A stretch of 64,000 nt of DNA from positions 248,001 through 312,000 of the forward strand of contig BMTG01000009.1 of assembly GCA_014649555.1 (NCBI GenBank), read 5' to 3'. How positions within the stretch are numbered: position 1 is the stretch's first letter; each line of letters begins with the position of its first letter. Position numbers and translations under genes: made by a program. The notes beneath the pieces are model-generated. The model ran no database searches. It worked only from the letters and a program-made list of their open reading frames with translations, and was not told the origin of the DNA. The stretch comes from Streptomyces globisporus. Its GTDB lineage: Bacteria; Actinomycetota; Actinomycetes; Streptomycetales; Streptomycetaceae. Below, piece after piece: positions 25,775-33,046 of the stretch.

Positions 25775-27286
25775 CTACTTCTCGCGCGCCCTCACGACCA
25801 CCCGGGTAGCCACCCACACCCCCACCAGCGCCACCCCCGCCATCGGCAGGAACACCGCAGCGAACGCGCCCGGGTGCGAGCCCGCGGATCCCGCCTGCAC
25901 CGCCCCGTGCGCGGCCGCGCCCACCGCCCCGCCACCCAGCGCCGCGAAGGCCGCGCCGCCGGAGGCCAGGAGCAGTACGTTGGAGAGGCCGTCGGAGATC
26001 TGGAGGGCGGCGGAGTTGGATCCCGCCTCCTCGGGGGCCGACAGCTTCAGGAGCAGGACACTGGTGGAGGCGATCACCATGCCCATCCCGAAGCAGCCGA
26101 AGGCCCAGGCGACGGCGACGGTCCAGACGGGGACCCCCTCGATCAGCACGGCGGGCGCGACGGCGATCGAGGCGGCGACGAGCAGCATGCCGGTCACCAT
26201 CAGCCGCTCGCGGTACGGCTCCATGCGCGGCCGGGACTGGACGAACGAACCGAGCGCCCAGGTCGCCCCGCCGACGGCCAGCGACAGCCCGGCCATCGTC
26301 GGGGACAGTCCGCGCTGGGTGACCAGCATCAGCGGTACGAAGGACTCGGCGGCGATGAACGACCCGGCGGCGATCCCCCGCAGCAGGACCACCGAGGGCA
26401 GCCCGCGCGCGGCCCGTACGGTCCCGGTGGGCAGCAGTCCGCGGACGGCGGGCACGAGCAGGGCGACGCCGACGGCTGCGGGCAGGAGCGCGAGCCAGTT
26501 CAGCTCCTGCCCCGCGTACTGGAGCAGCCCCGCCCCGGCCGAGATCCCGAGGGCGAGCCGGATGCGGCGGCGGTCGTACGGCGCGGTGGCGGCCGCCGGG
26601 TCGGCGGGCCCGGAGGCCGTGCGCCGGATCGCCGGGAGGGCCAGGGCGAGCGGGACCACGATGAGGACGGGGATGCCGACGAAGACCCAGCGCCACCCGA
26701 GCTGCTCGGTCACCGTCCCGGAGGCGAGCGGTCCGACGACGGAGGGGATCACCCAGCTCGCGGCGAAGGCGGCCAGGATCGCGGGCCGGATGTGCTCGGG
26801 GTAGGCCCGCCCGATGACGACGTACAGGGCGACGATCACCAGCCCGCCGCCGAGCCCCTGGACGGCCCGGCCCGCGATGAAGACCCACATGCTGGTGGCC
26901 GCCCCGGAGAGCAGCAGCCCGACGCCGAAGGCGGTGATCCCGGTGGCGAGCGGCTGGAGCGGCCCGCGCCGGTCGGCCCACTGTCCGGAAAGGACCATGG
27001 CGAAGAGGCTGGTGGCGAAGTACGCGGAGAAGGCGAACGCGTAGAGGGGGATCCCGTTCAGCTCGCGGGCGGCGACCGGCATCGCCGTACCGACCGCCGT
27101 GGCCTCGAACGCGATGAGGAACACCACGGACACGATGCCGATGCTCAGTGCCCGGTAGGTGCGCCCGAGGACCCCTTCGACGGCCGCGGCGGAAAGATCG
27201 GACAGCGGGTCCGGGGAGGGGGCGTCGGTCGCGGGCGGCGCGAGGTGTGCGGCATCGGTGCCGTCACGGGGTTCGAGGGCGGTCAT
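25775..27286 (-). CDS. MFS transporter (drug-efflux type)
   Basis: A 503-residue major facilitator with about 14 hydrophobic segments. The first helices are SIGIVSVVFLIAFEATAVGTAMP, followed by loop motif SGQWADRRGPLQPLATG and motif C-like GLGGGLVIVALYVVIGRAYPEHIRPAILAAF. This fits drug:H+ antiporters (DHA2-like), although substrate is unknown. The ATG at 27286 (MTALEPRDG) is preferred to the longer frame, which runs into the tRNA promoter region. It lies immediately upstream of the toxin-antitoxin operon, with the palindrome in the 35-bp gap. Confidence 0.87.
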   Translation of the reverse strand: MTALEPRDGTDAAHLAPPATDAPSPDPLSDLSAAAVEGVLGRTYRALSIGIVSVVFLIAFEATAVGTAMPVAARELNGIPLYAFAFSAYFATSLFAMVLSGQWADRRGPLQPLATGITAFGVGLLLSGAATSMWVFIAGRAVQGLGGGLVIVALYVVIGRAYPEHIRPAILAAFAASWVIPSVVGPLASGTVTEQLGWRWVFVGIPVLIVVPLALALPAIRRTASGPADPAAATAPYDRRRIRLALGISAGAGLLQYAGQELNWLALLPAAVGVALLVPAVRGLLPTGTVRAARGLPSVVLLRGIAAGSFIAAESFVPLMLVTQRGLSPTMAGLSLAVGGATWALGSFVQSRPRMEPYRERLMVTGMLLVAASIAVAPAVLIEGVPVWTVAVAWAFGCFGMGMVIASTSVLLLKLSAPEEAGSNSAALQISDGLSNVLLLASGGAAFAALGGGAVGAAAHGAVQAGSAGSHPGAFAAVFLPMAGVALVGVWVATRVVVRAREK

Positions 27287-27486
27287 GAGGTCAGCGTAAG
27301 GGGCATGGGCCGGTTTGAACCCTGTCGATGTACGGTCCCGGGCTCGGCCCTTGGTCGTAGGTCCAGGGCCCGGCTGTGAACGGCGTATGGCAGTCGCGTT
27401 GCACGGCGGCCGGATTCCTTGAGGCGGGGGCCGGGGGCCCGTAGCGTCGTTCCCAGCAAGGAACAACGGAACACAGCACCACCCCC

Positions 27487-27561
27487 GACCGTGTGCCCGA
27501 GAGGCTCAGGGGCTCGACTGCAACTCGAGTTACACCGGTTCGAATCCGGTCACGGTCTCCA
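27487..27561 (+). tRNA. tRNA-Cys (anticodon GCA)
   Basis: The 75 nt fold as a complete cloverleaf. The acceptor GACCGTG pairs with CACGGTC, the D arm has three pairs, the anticodon stem CTCGA/TCGAG encloses the loop CTGCAAC (anticodon GCA at 27520-27522), the variable loop has 4 nt, and the T arm is ACCGG-TTCGAAT-CCGGT. CCA is encoded. U73 and the GCA anticodon are the main CysRS identity elements, so it should be charged with cysteine. I see no second copy of its 3' end in the window. Confidence 0.9.
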
Positions 27562-27565
27562 GAAC

Positions 27566-27607
27566 GCGGAAGTGGCAGCCCTCACGGCAGGGGGCGGCCA
27601 CTTCCGC
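27566..27607 (+). terminator. tRNA terminator hairpin
   Basis: A perfect 11-bp stem GCGGAAGTGGC/GCCACTTCCGC with a 20-nt loop, starting 5 nt after the tRNA CCA end. Confidence 0.75.
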
Positions 27608-27637
27608 TTCCGCGTGCACGGCGCCCCGCCCGGTCGG

Positions 27638-28405
27638 TCAGCCGGTCCTGAGCGCCTTCATGACATCCCGCATGTCACTGATCAGATGCCCCTGGTACGC
27701 GAGCATCTCGGGCTCCTCCGGCGCGTCCGGCATCTCCTCCGCACCGTCGCCCTCGTTGTACGACATCCAGGCGGAGAGCGCGAGCTTCATGACGGCACCA
27801 CCTTCCACCACGTTCAGGCGCATGGAGTTGTCGTCCATGATCACCAGATACGCGCGGTCCCCGAGGTCCGGTACGCGCTCCACCCGCTCCACGCCCGAGC
27901 CCTCGATCTCGGTCAGCGTGCTGCTCGCCTCGAACTCGGGGCGCGGGTCGGTCTCCTTGTGCAACTCGGCGGTGAGGGAGGCCTGATAACCCATGGTCCA
28001 GCCCGAACCGTCCTCGCCTCTCCGCCCCCCGAGGTCCAACTCCTTGAAGTCGACGGTGCATCGGATGCGGTGAAGGGCCGGGTGCTCGATCCCGTCCAGT
28101 TCGGTGGCCGGCTCGGAATCCGGCTTGCCCAGCACCCTGGCGAGTTCCTCCAGCTCCATGGCGGCGCAGGAGTCGGACTCCACGCGGTAGCCACGGGAGT
28201 CCGGCTTCCCGTCGCCGCCGATCCCGTAGCCGAAGACGGCCGCAGCCCACACGGCCGACGCGGTCAGCGCCCCGGCGAGACCCCAGAGCGCCCCGTGCCA
28301 CCGCCGTCTGCCGGCCGCGGGCCCTTGCTCGGCGTCGAACCCGCTCACGACGTCCGGGGACGAGCCCGGCCCGTCCTCCCCCACCAACTCCGGCTCGGAT
28401 ATCAC
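27638..28405 (-). CDS. Membrane-anchored protein of a WXG/lipoprotein cassette, unknown function
   Basis: A 255-residue protein with an N-terminal cytoplasmic tail (about 38 residues), one membrane helix (WGLAGALTASAVWAAAVFGYG) and an extracytoplasmic domain of about 195 residues. That domain begins YRVESDSCAAMELEELARVLG and has two Cys (SDSC and IRCTV) that may form a disulfide. The pattern recalls the DUF3558-like and lipoprotein sensors common in Streptomyces, but I cannot assign a family. A GGAGG ribosome site sits 7 bp before the GTG at 28405. It is the last gene of the cassette and is convergent with the tRNA gene. Confidence 0.75.
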   Translation of the reverse strand: MISEPELVGEDGPGSSPDVVSGFDAEQGPAAGRRRWHGALWGLAGALTASAVWAAAVFGYGIGGDGKPDSRGYRVESDSCAAMELEELARVLGKPDSEPATELDGIEHPALHRIRCTVDFKELDLGGRRGEDGSGWTMGYQASLTAELHKETDPRPEFEASSTLTEIEGSGVERVERVPDLGDRAYLVIMDDNSMRLNVVEGGAVMKLALSAWMSYNEGDGAEEMPDAPEEPEMLAYQGHLISDMRDVMKALRTG

Positions 28406-28469
28406 TCCGGCACCTCCCCCTGGTCAACGGCCACGGTACCGGCCGGACTTACCACCGCAGCACCGTGCG

Positions 28470-28685
28470 TCACGCGGGGTCGAGCACCGGCCGGGGCTCC
28501 AGCCCTCCGTCGTTTTCGCAGCGCAGCTCCTTCGCCATGGCCAGGGCGACGGAATGAGCCGCTGTCGCGTAGGCATCCTCAGCTCCTCCGGGTCGCCCTC
28601 CGGGTCCTTGGGCGACCAGCGCTCCACGTCAATGTCGATATGAACCGGCGCGGAGCAGGGCAACCAGAGCCGCGATGGCCGTCAA
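28470..28685 (-). pseudogene. Decayed paralog of the neighbouring lipoprotein gene
   Basis: An AGGAGGG ribosome site and a TTG start at 28685 open a signal-peptide-like LTAIAALVALL, but this frame stops after 18 codons. A second frame reads HIDIDVERWSPKDPEG. A third gives AHSVALAMAKELRCENDGGL and ends at the TGA at 28470-28472. The last stretch aligns with VHSASLALAEKLECEDSAGL in the intact lipoprotein immediately upstream. The simplest reading is a tandem duplicate that lost its middle and acquired frameshifts. Confidence 0.65.
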
Positions 28686-28711
28686 CGGGTCCCTCCTGTG
28701 CTGCATCGCCA

Positions 28712-29395
28712 TCAGGAGTCGATCTCTGCAGGGCGGCCGAGCTGTGGGAGCTCTTGCAAACCCTGGTCCAGATTTTCGGGGAGACCGGCACTGTCCTCGC
28801 ATTCGAGCTTTTCGGCCAACGCCAAGGACGCGGAGTGAACAACGCGAAGGTTGTCCATCAAGTTGTCTTGAGCGTCGCCCCGGACATGGGCTTTGCCCAG
28901 CCCTCCATAGATCCGTGCCGGGCGGTTCTTCGAGCCGTCGAGCCGCGGGCTGACGCATTCAAAATAGATGCCGGCCGAGCGAACATTAGCTACCGCCTCC
29001 TTACCCAACGAGAACCGCTTCGTCCCTTCTGGATTCCCTGGATAATTGACGTCCTGTGGAGCGTATATATGGAAAGCCAGGGTCGTCTCTTCACCACTGC
29101 GACTCCCCTTCGCAGCCATCTCGCAGAGTTCTTCTCTTGGCGACCAGCTACGACCGGAGGCGTACCCCTTCTCGATCTCTTCGACCAGCTCGCCCATGCC
29201 ACCACCTGCTCGCCGCTCGAAGGACGTCGCGCCCGTCACGGTCTCCACCGTCTTCTCCAGATCACCCGCGAACACCCCATCGCACACCTTCGCCGCGTTT
29301 ACGTACGGCGACTGGGGCTCCGGGTCCGACGAGCATGCGGTGGCACAGACGGCCAGGAGCAGGCCGGCGATCAGTGTCTTTCCGTTCCGGTTCAC
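28712..29395 (-). CDS. Lipoprotein, unknown function
   Basis: A 227-residue lipoprotein with a signal peptide (NRNGKTLIAGLLLAVCATACSS) ending in a lipobox, TACS-type, with Cys near residue 21. The mature domain has further Cys in AKVCDG, REELCEM, YFECVS and KLECED, possibly two disulfides, and a C-terminal helix VVHSASLALAEKLECE. The GTG at 29395 is chosen because GAAAGG lies 7 bp upstream; ATGs at 29401 and 29410 are possible. Codon use is unusual for Streptomyces (GTA GCT AAT GTT in succession near 28990) and GC falls to about 50 percent locally. It lies between the large cassette protein and a decayed copy of itself. Confidence 0.78.
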   Translation of the reverse strand: MNRNGKTLIAGLLLAVCATACSSDPEPQSPYVNAAKVCDGVFAGDLEKTVETVTGATSFERRAGGGMGELVEEIEKGYASGRSWSPREELCEMAAKGSRSGEETTLAFHIYAPQDVNYPGNPEGTKRFSLGKEAVANVRSAGIYFECVSPRLDGSKNRPARIYGGLGKAHVRGDAQDNLMDNLRVVHSASLALAEKLECEDSAGLPENLDQGLQELPQLGRPAEIDS

Positions 29396-29427
29396 ACCCA
29401 TACCTTTCATTGCAGGCCGGGGCGGCC

Positions 29428-31770
29428 TCAGCCCGTCTCCGGATCCGCACCCTGCTGATTCTCTCGTTCGTTACCGACCCCGTAGCCCAAGAGCATCGAT
29501 TCCTTCAGATCCTCTCGGAACTTCGAATCTTCCTTGGTCGTGTGGAGAGCGAGGAAATCCTCCATCGGAGCCTCCGCCATCGACTCACCAGAGCGATAGA
29601 TGCTGTTCCACTCCTCTCTGGTGAGTTGCTCTGCCTTCTCCTTGCTCTTGTCGACCGAGTTGTCCGAGACATCTCCGACGACCTGGCCGATGACCTGCTC
29701 CGCGGCGCCGCTGGCCGTGTCGGTCGCCAGGGGGATCAGCACGGCGGCCGCACCCACCGCAGCCGTCGCCGGCAGGAACGCGACGCCGGCGGCGATCCCC
29801 ACCCCCGCGCCGAACTCCACCCAGCCCGCACGTTTGGCCACCGCCTTCTCGTAGTCCTCGTGCTTCTTCATGTTGTCCGCCTGGACCTGGTCGGCCCTGG
29901 ACTGGTCGAGCATGCCCTGCACCTCTGCACCGACCCGGACGGTCGTGCGTGCGGCGCCCGTGTCGATGGTTCCGTCGGGACCCACGTGCGTTTCCAAAGC
30001 GCTTCTGGTGTACGCCTGCTCCGCCGCGGAAAGGGTGGCGTAGGCATCAGGGTGCTGGCCTAGGGCACTGAGGAATTGGCGAGCGTTCGAACGGGCCTCG
30101 TCACCGTCATCACCGAAGGGTATATGCCCTTCGATATTTTTGGTGGGGGCGAAGACACTATTGGCGTCACCCTTGTCCAGAGCCCAGTTGATGTCGTCGA
30201 TATATCCCGCGCCCATGACGCCCATGCTGTCCGCCAAGCCCCCCTGATGCTTGAGAAGGCCCGCATCCGCCCCGTACTTCTCCATGACCTTCTGCATGAC
30301 CGCGGCATTGTCGGCGTCCCGCTTCACACTCGCGTCCGGCTCGCCCGCCGGGTAGCCCAGGGTCGCCGCCTCCAAGGCATGGCCCAGCGCGTCCGGCATG
30401 TACTGGAGAGTGGGTCCCAGCTTGTCCGGATCGGTGGAGTTGGAGTCCGGGAACGACTCCCACTTCTCGTTTCCGAAGAAATCGAGGTAGTTGTCGATGG
30501 CTTTGCCATCCTGCTTGCCGAGGTCGGCCGTGGCTCCCCGGTTGACCGTGCCGTCCTCGTTGTAGGCCGTCGGGTCATCGGTGAAGAACTTCTTCGCCGC
30601 GTCCGGACTGTTCCCCAACGCCTCCAGCATGGCGGTGGTCGGGTCATAGCCGGACCCGTTCTTCCCCGAGGGGTTGTACGGGTTGTCCAGGAATCCGTTC
30701 ACCTGCTTGTTGCCGGCGAACCGGTAGGGATCCTGCTGGTGCAGCTGCGCCACGTGCTCGGCGATCGGGTTGAGGAACTTCGCGTCATAGTTCCCGTACC
30801 GCATGATGCCGCCGAGCAGTTGGTAGCCGTACGGGCCGCCACCGTTGTCGTACTTGGACAACGGGATCTGCTGGGTGCCCATCTTGCGGAGCTCCGGCCC
30901 CCACTCCGCGGTGAACGCCTTGTCGTGGGAGGCGGTGGCCAGGTTGAGGCCGAGGTTTCGCTGGAGGGCCTGGACGTCCGCCAAGCGCTCCTTGTCGACC
31001 TTGGTGATGTCGTGCGTGTCCGTGGCCAGCTGTCCGAAGAAGGTGAGCGCCTTCTCCGGGCCGAGCTTCTCGTAGAAGTTCTTCGCGAACTCCACCGAAT
31101 TGGCGTTGTCTCGCAGCAGTTCGTTCAACGCCTGGAGTTGCGCGTGCGTGAGGTCGCGGCCCTTGGCTGCCAGGGCGACGGCGCGTGCCGCCTCTTCCTG
31201 GTCGAACTTGGTGTACTTCGGGGTGCTGAAGTCCTTGCGGTCGGTGACGTTGGCCTCAAGGGAGTTCTTGGCGGTCACATCGGTGTCGTTGCAGGTTTCG
31301 ACGATGGCGTCGATCTTCTTCTGCCACGACGCGATGTTCTCCCTCTCCTGCTGGAGGTACTTACTGAAGTCGGGATCGTGGCGCGCCACGTTGTTCTCGG
31401 AGATCGGGGAACGCGCCGTGACCTTGCCTCTGCCGTCCACCGAGATCCCGGCAGCCGGCCCCTCGTGGTCCCGGATGTTGACGAGGTCGTCCTTGGCCTT
31501 CTTGAAGGCCGCGTACCCCTCTTCGAGCAGCGTCTTCACGCCCTTGGCCTCGGCTGCGGCGTCCGCGAACTCCTGGACGGTCTTACCGACGAACGCCTTG
31601 GTGACCCCCGCGTTGAGGCCTTCCCAGCTCGCCTTGTTCGCCTTCGCCTTCATTCCGTCCGACGCGTGATCGGCGAGCCTGTCCAGCTTCGTCGCCATTT
31701 CCGACCAGTCGTCGGCCGCTGCCTTCAGCTTCCCCAACGGGGCTTCGACGATGTCCTCGTAACTCAGCAT
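29428..31770 (-). CDS. Large helical WXG-associated protein of a type VII-like cassette
   Basis: A 780-residue, mostly helical protein. The N-terminal ~100 residues (MLSYEDIVEAPLGKLKAAADDWSEM) resemble the WXG100/LXG-type helical hairpins of ESX substrates. The middle, about residues 195-640, includes LTHAQLQALNELLRDNANSVEFAKNFYEKLGPEKAL and YLDFFGNEKW, and resembles DUF6571-like proteins. A Gly/Ala-rich hydrophobic stretch (FGAGVGIAAGVAFLPATAAVGAAAVLIPLA) lies near residues 665-695 and could insert into a membrane. No catalytic toxin domain is visible at the C-terminus. The gene follows a small WXG-like gene by 19 bp and precedes lipoprotein genes, a repeated actinobacterial arrangement. Function is unknown. 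Confidence 0.8.
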   Translation of the reverse strand: MLSYEDIVEAPLGKLKAAADDWSEMATKLDRLADHASDGMKAKANKASWEGLNAGVTKAFVGKTVQEFADAAAEAKGVKTLLEEGYAAFKKAKDDLVNIRDHEGPAAGISVDGRGKVTARSPISENNVARHDPDFSKYLQQERENIASWQKKIDAIVETCNDTDVTAKNSLEANVTDRKDFSTPKYTKFDQEEAARAVALAAKGRDLTHAQLQALNELLRDNANSVEFAKNFYEKLGPEKALTFFGQLATDTHDITKVDKERLADVQALQRNLGLNLATASHDKAFTAEWGPELRKMGTQQIPLSKYDNGGGPYGYQLLGGIMRYGNYDAKFLNPIAEHVAQLHQQDPYRFAGNKQVNGFLDNPYNPSGKNGSGYDPTTAMLEALGNSPDAAKKFFTDDPTAYNEDGTVNRGATADLGKQDGKAIDNYLDFFGNEKWESFPDSNSTDPDKLGPTLQYMPDALGHALEAATLGYPAGEPDASVKRDADNAAVMQKVMEKYGADAGLLKHQGGLADSMGVMGAGYIDDINWALDKGDANSVFAPTKNIEGHIPFGDDGDEARSNARQFLSALGQHPDAYATLSAAEQAYTRSALETHVGPDGTIDTGAARTTVRVGAEVQGMLDQSRADQVQADNMKKHEDYEKAVAKRAGWVEFGAGVGIAAGVAFLPATAAVGAAAVLIPLATDTASGAAEQVIGQVVGDVSDNSVDKSKEKAEQLTREEWNSIYRSGESMAEAPMEDFLALHTTKEDSKFREDLKESMLLGYGVGNERENQQGADPETG

Positions 31771-31789
31771 GTGCGCGCTCCCCCGAGCC

Positions 31790-32218
31790 CTACTTCATGT
31801 ATTCCGACAGCTTGGAGATCGATGGCAGATCTCCACCGATCTTCACGTCGTCCTTCGCATGCTGCGCCTTGGTGTAATCCAGGTGATTCGAAATATGCGC
31901 GCAGGAATCCAGCAGCGTCTTGAGATGCTTCTGCCAGAAGTCGTGCACCTTCAGAACCGCCGAGCCGCTCGCGAAGTTGCCGTTGGTGAGCGCGATCGCC
32001 GCGGCGAAGGTGGCCGGGCGGGCGTGGTCACCGTCCTTCGACAGTCTCGTCCTGAGCTCGTAGGCGTCATTCCCGATAGCTCCGAGATCGTCCCGGTTCA
32101 CCACCAGGTCCGGCGCGCCGGCACCACCGCCACCCTCGGCTGGGGCGCTGTTGATCTGCATGGCACTTCGCTGGGCCGCAGCCGAACGCAGTTCGGCCCA
32201 TTCCTGTTCGAATGTCAT
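31790..32218 (-). CDS. Small WXG100-like/ESX-type helical protein
   Basis: A 142-residue soluble protein. A short N-terminal helix (MTFEQEWAELRSAAAQR) and disordered Gly/Ala linker lead to a helical domain (DDLGAIGNDAYELRTRLSKDGD, then FASGSAVLKVHDFWQKHLKTLLDSCAHISNHLDYTKAQHAKDD). The second helix pair matches small proteins found beside large ESX-related proteins in Streptomyces. A true WxG is absent; FWQKH occupies the turn region. It is the first gene of the leftward cassette and may be the partner or chaperone of the 780-residue protein. Confidence 0.77.
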   Translation of the reverse strand: MTFEQEWAELRSAAAQRSAMQINSAPAEGGGGAGAPDLVVNRDDLGAIGNDAYELRTRLSKDGDHARPATFAAAIALTNGNFASGSAVLKVHDFWQKHLKTLLDSCAHISNHLDYTKAQHAKDDVKIGGDLPSISKLSEYMK

Positions 32219-32345
32219 GTGTTCCCCCGGGTTTTGCCATACGGTCAGCCTTCGCGGTCACCCTACGATCCCGGGTGCAACGCGGACGAGTACGATCTGA
32301 GCCTTTGTCCGGGCACTAATTCAGCGAACATCATGGGGAGCTCCC

Positions 32346-32906
32346 GTGTCCGTTGTCGTCTTCCTGTTCCTCGTTGCCGCAGCGTTGCTCGTCGTCGCAC
32401 TCGTCGGGCCCCACCGGCTGTACTGGCGCTCCCGTCCCCGGGCGGCGGGGCAACCATCGGACGCAGCACTTGCGTTGGGGCGGGTCGCCGCGTTCGGGGC
32501 CGCCGGGGCCTTCGTCTTCGGCGGGTGTTCGGTCCTGGGCGACATCGACAAGGGGGCCTGGAGCGCCGATGAGGTCAGGAAGACCGCCGAGGACGTGGCT
32601 TTCACGCTGGGCGACGAGTCTCGGATGCCCGGTGATGCGGTGGACGGTTACGCCTCGCTGATCGAGGCCGGCGTCGTCGAGGCGGGGGCGGGGCAGGGGC
32701 CCTCGTACGCGGTCTCCGTGGAGCGGGTCGGGGGTGGGCACGACTACGAGGTCTCCGCCGGGGGCGCCGGCTCCGCCGTCTGCATGCGCGTCACGGAGTC
32801 GAAGTCCGCGGGCGGCGGGGTCTTCGTGCCCGGGGCCGATGGGGGCAGCGGTGACTCCATCGCCCGGTACGACCTCAGCGCCACCGTCGACGACGGCCCC
32901 TGCTGA
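32346..32906 (+). CDS. Membrane protein, unknown function
   Basis: A 186-residue protein with two membrane helices (MSVVVFLFLVAAALLVVALVG and LGRVAAFGAAGAFVFGGCSVLG), the second with a Cys that is not in a proper lipobox position. The C-terminal ~115 residues (WSADEVRKTAEDVAFTLGDE through YEVSAGGAGSAVCMRVTES) are probably extracytoplasmic. It is divergent from the WXG-like gene, 127 bp away, and could be part of the same accessory locus. No known family was recognised. Confidence 0.7.
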   Translation: MSVVVFLFLVAAALLVVALVGPHRLYWRSRPRAAGQPSDAALALGRVAAFGAAGAFVFGGCSVLGDIDKGAWSADEVRKTAEDVAFTLGDESRMPGDAVDGYASLIEAGVVEAGAGQGPSYAVSVERVGGGHDYEVSAGGAGSAVCMRVTESKSAGGGVFVPGADGGSGDSIARYDLSATVDDGPC

Positions 32907-32950
32907 ACGTTGAACGCCGAGCGTCGTTCGCCGGACCGCCCGGGTGCGTC

Positions 32951-33046
32951 TCAGCCCTTGGGCACCGTGGCCCGGTGCCTCTCAGCCGTTCAGTGCCGTC
33001 GCCCGGCCGGAAACTCAGCCCTTCGGCGCCGTCGCCACCGCCGCCT
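32951..33046. repeat. Three imperfect copies of a gene 3' end
   Basis: TCAGCC at 32951, 32982 and 33015 each begins a related ~30-bp stretch (TCAGCCCTTgGGcaCCGT, TCAGCCgTTCaGtGCCGTC and TCAGCCCTTCGGCGCCGTC). The third encodes the stop and last residues of the molybdenum-subunit gene, so the others look like duplicated gene ends. Confidence 0.55.

Noticed and set aside
27487-27561. Integrated element at the tRNA-Cys gene
   Set aside because: No second copy of the tRNA 3' end and no integrase gene could be found in the window.
28629-28958. 109-codon frame overlapping the lipoprotein and its remnant
   Set aside because: No start signals of its own and incompatible with the intact lipoprotein gene on the same strand.
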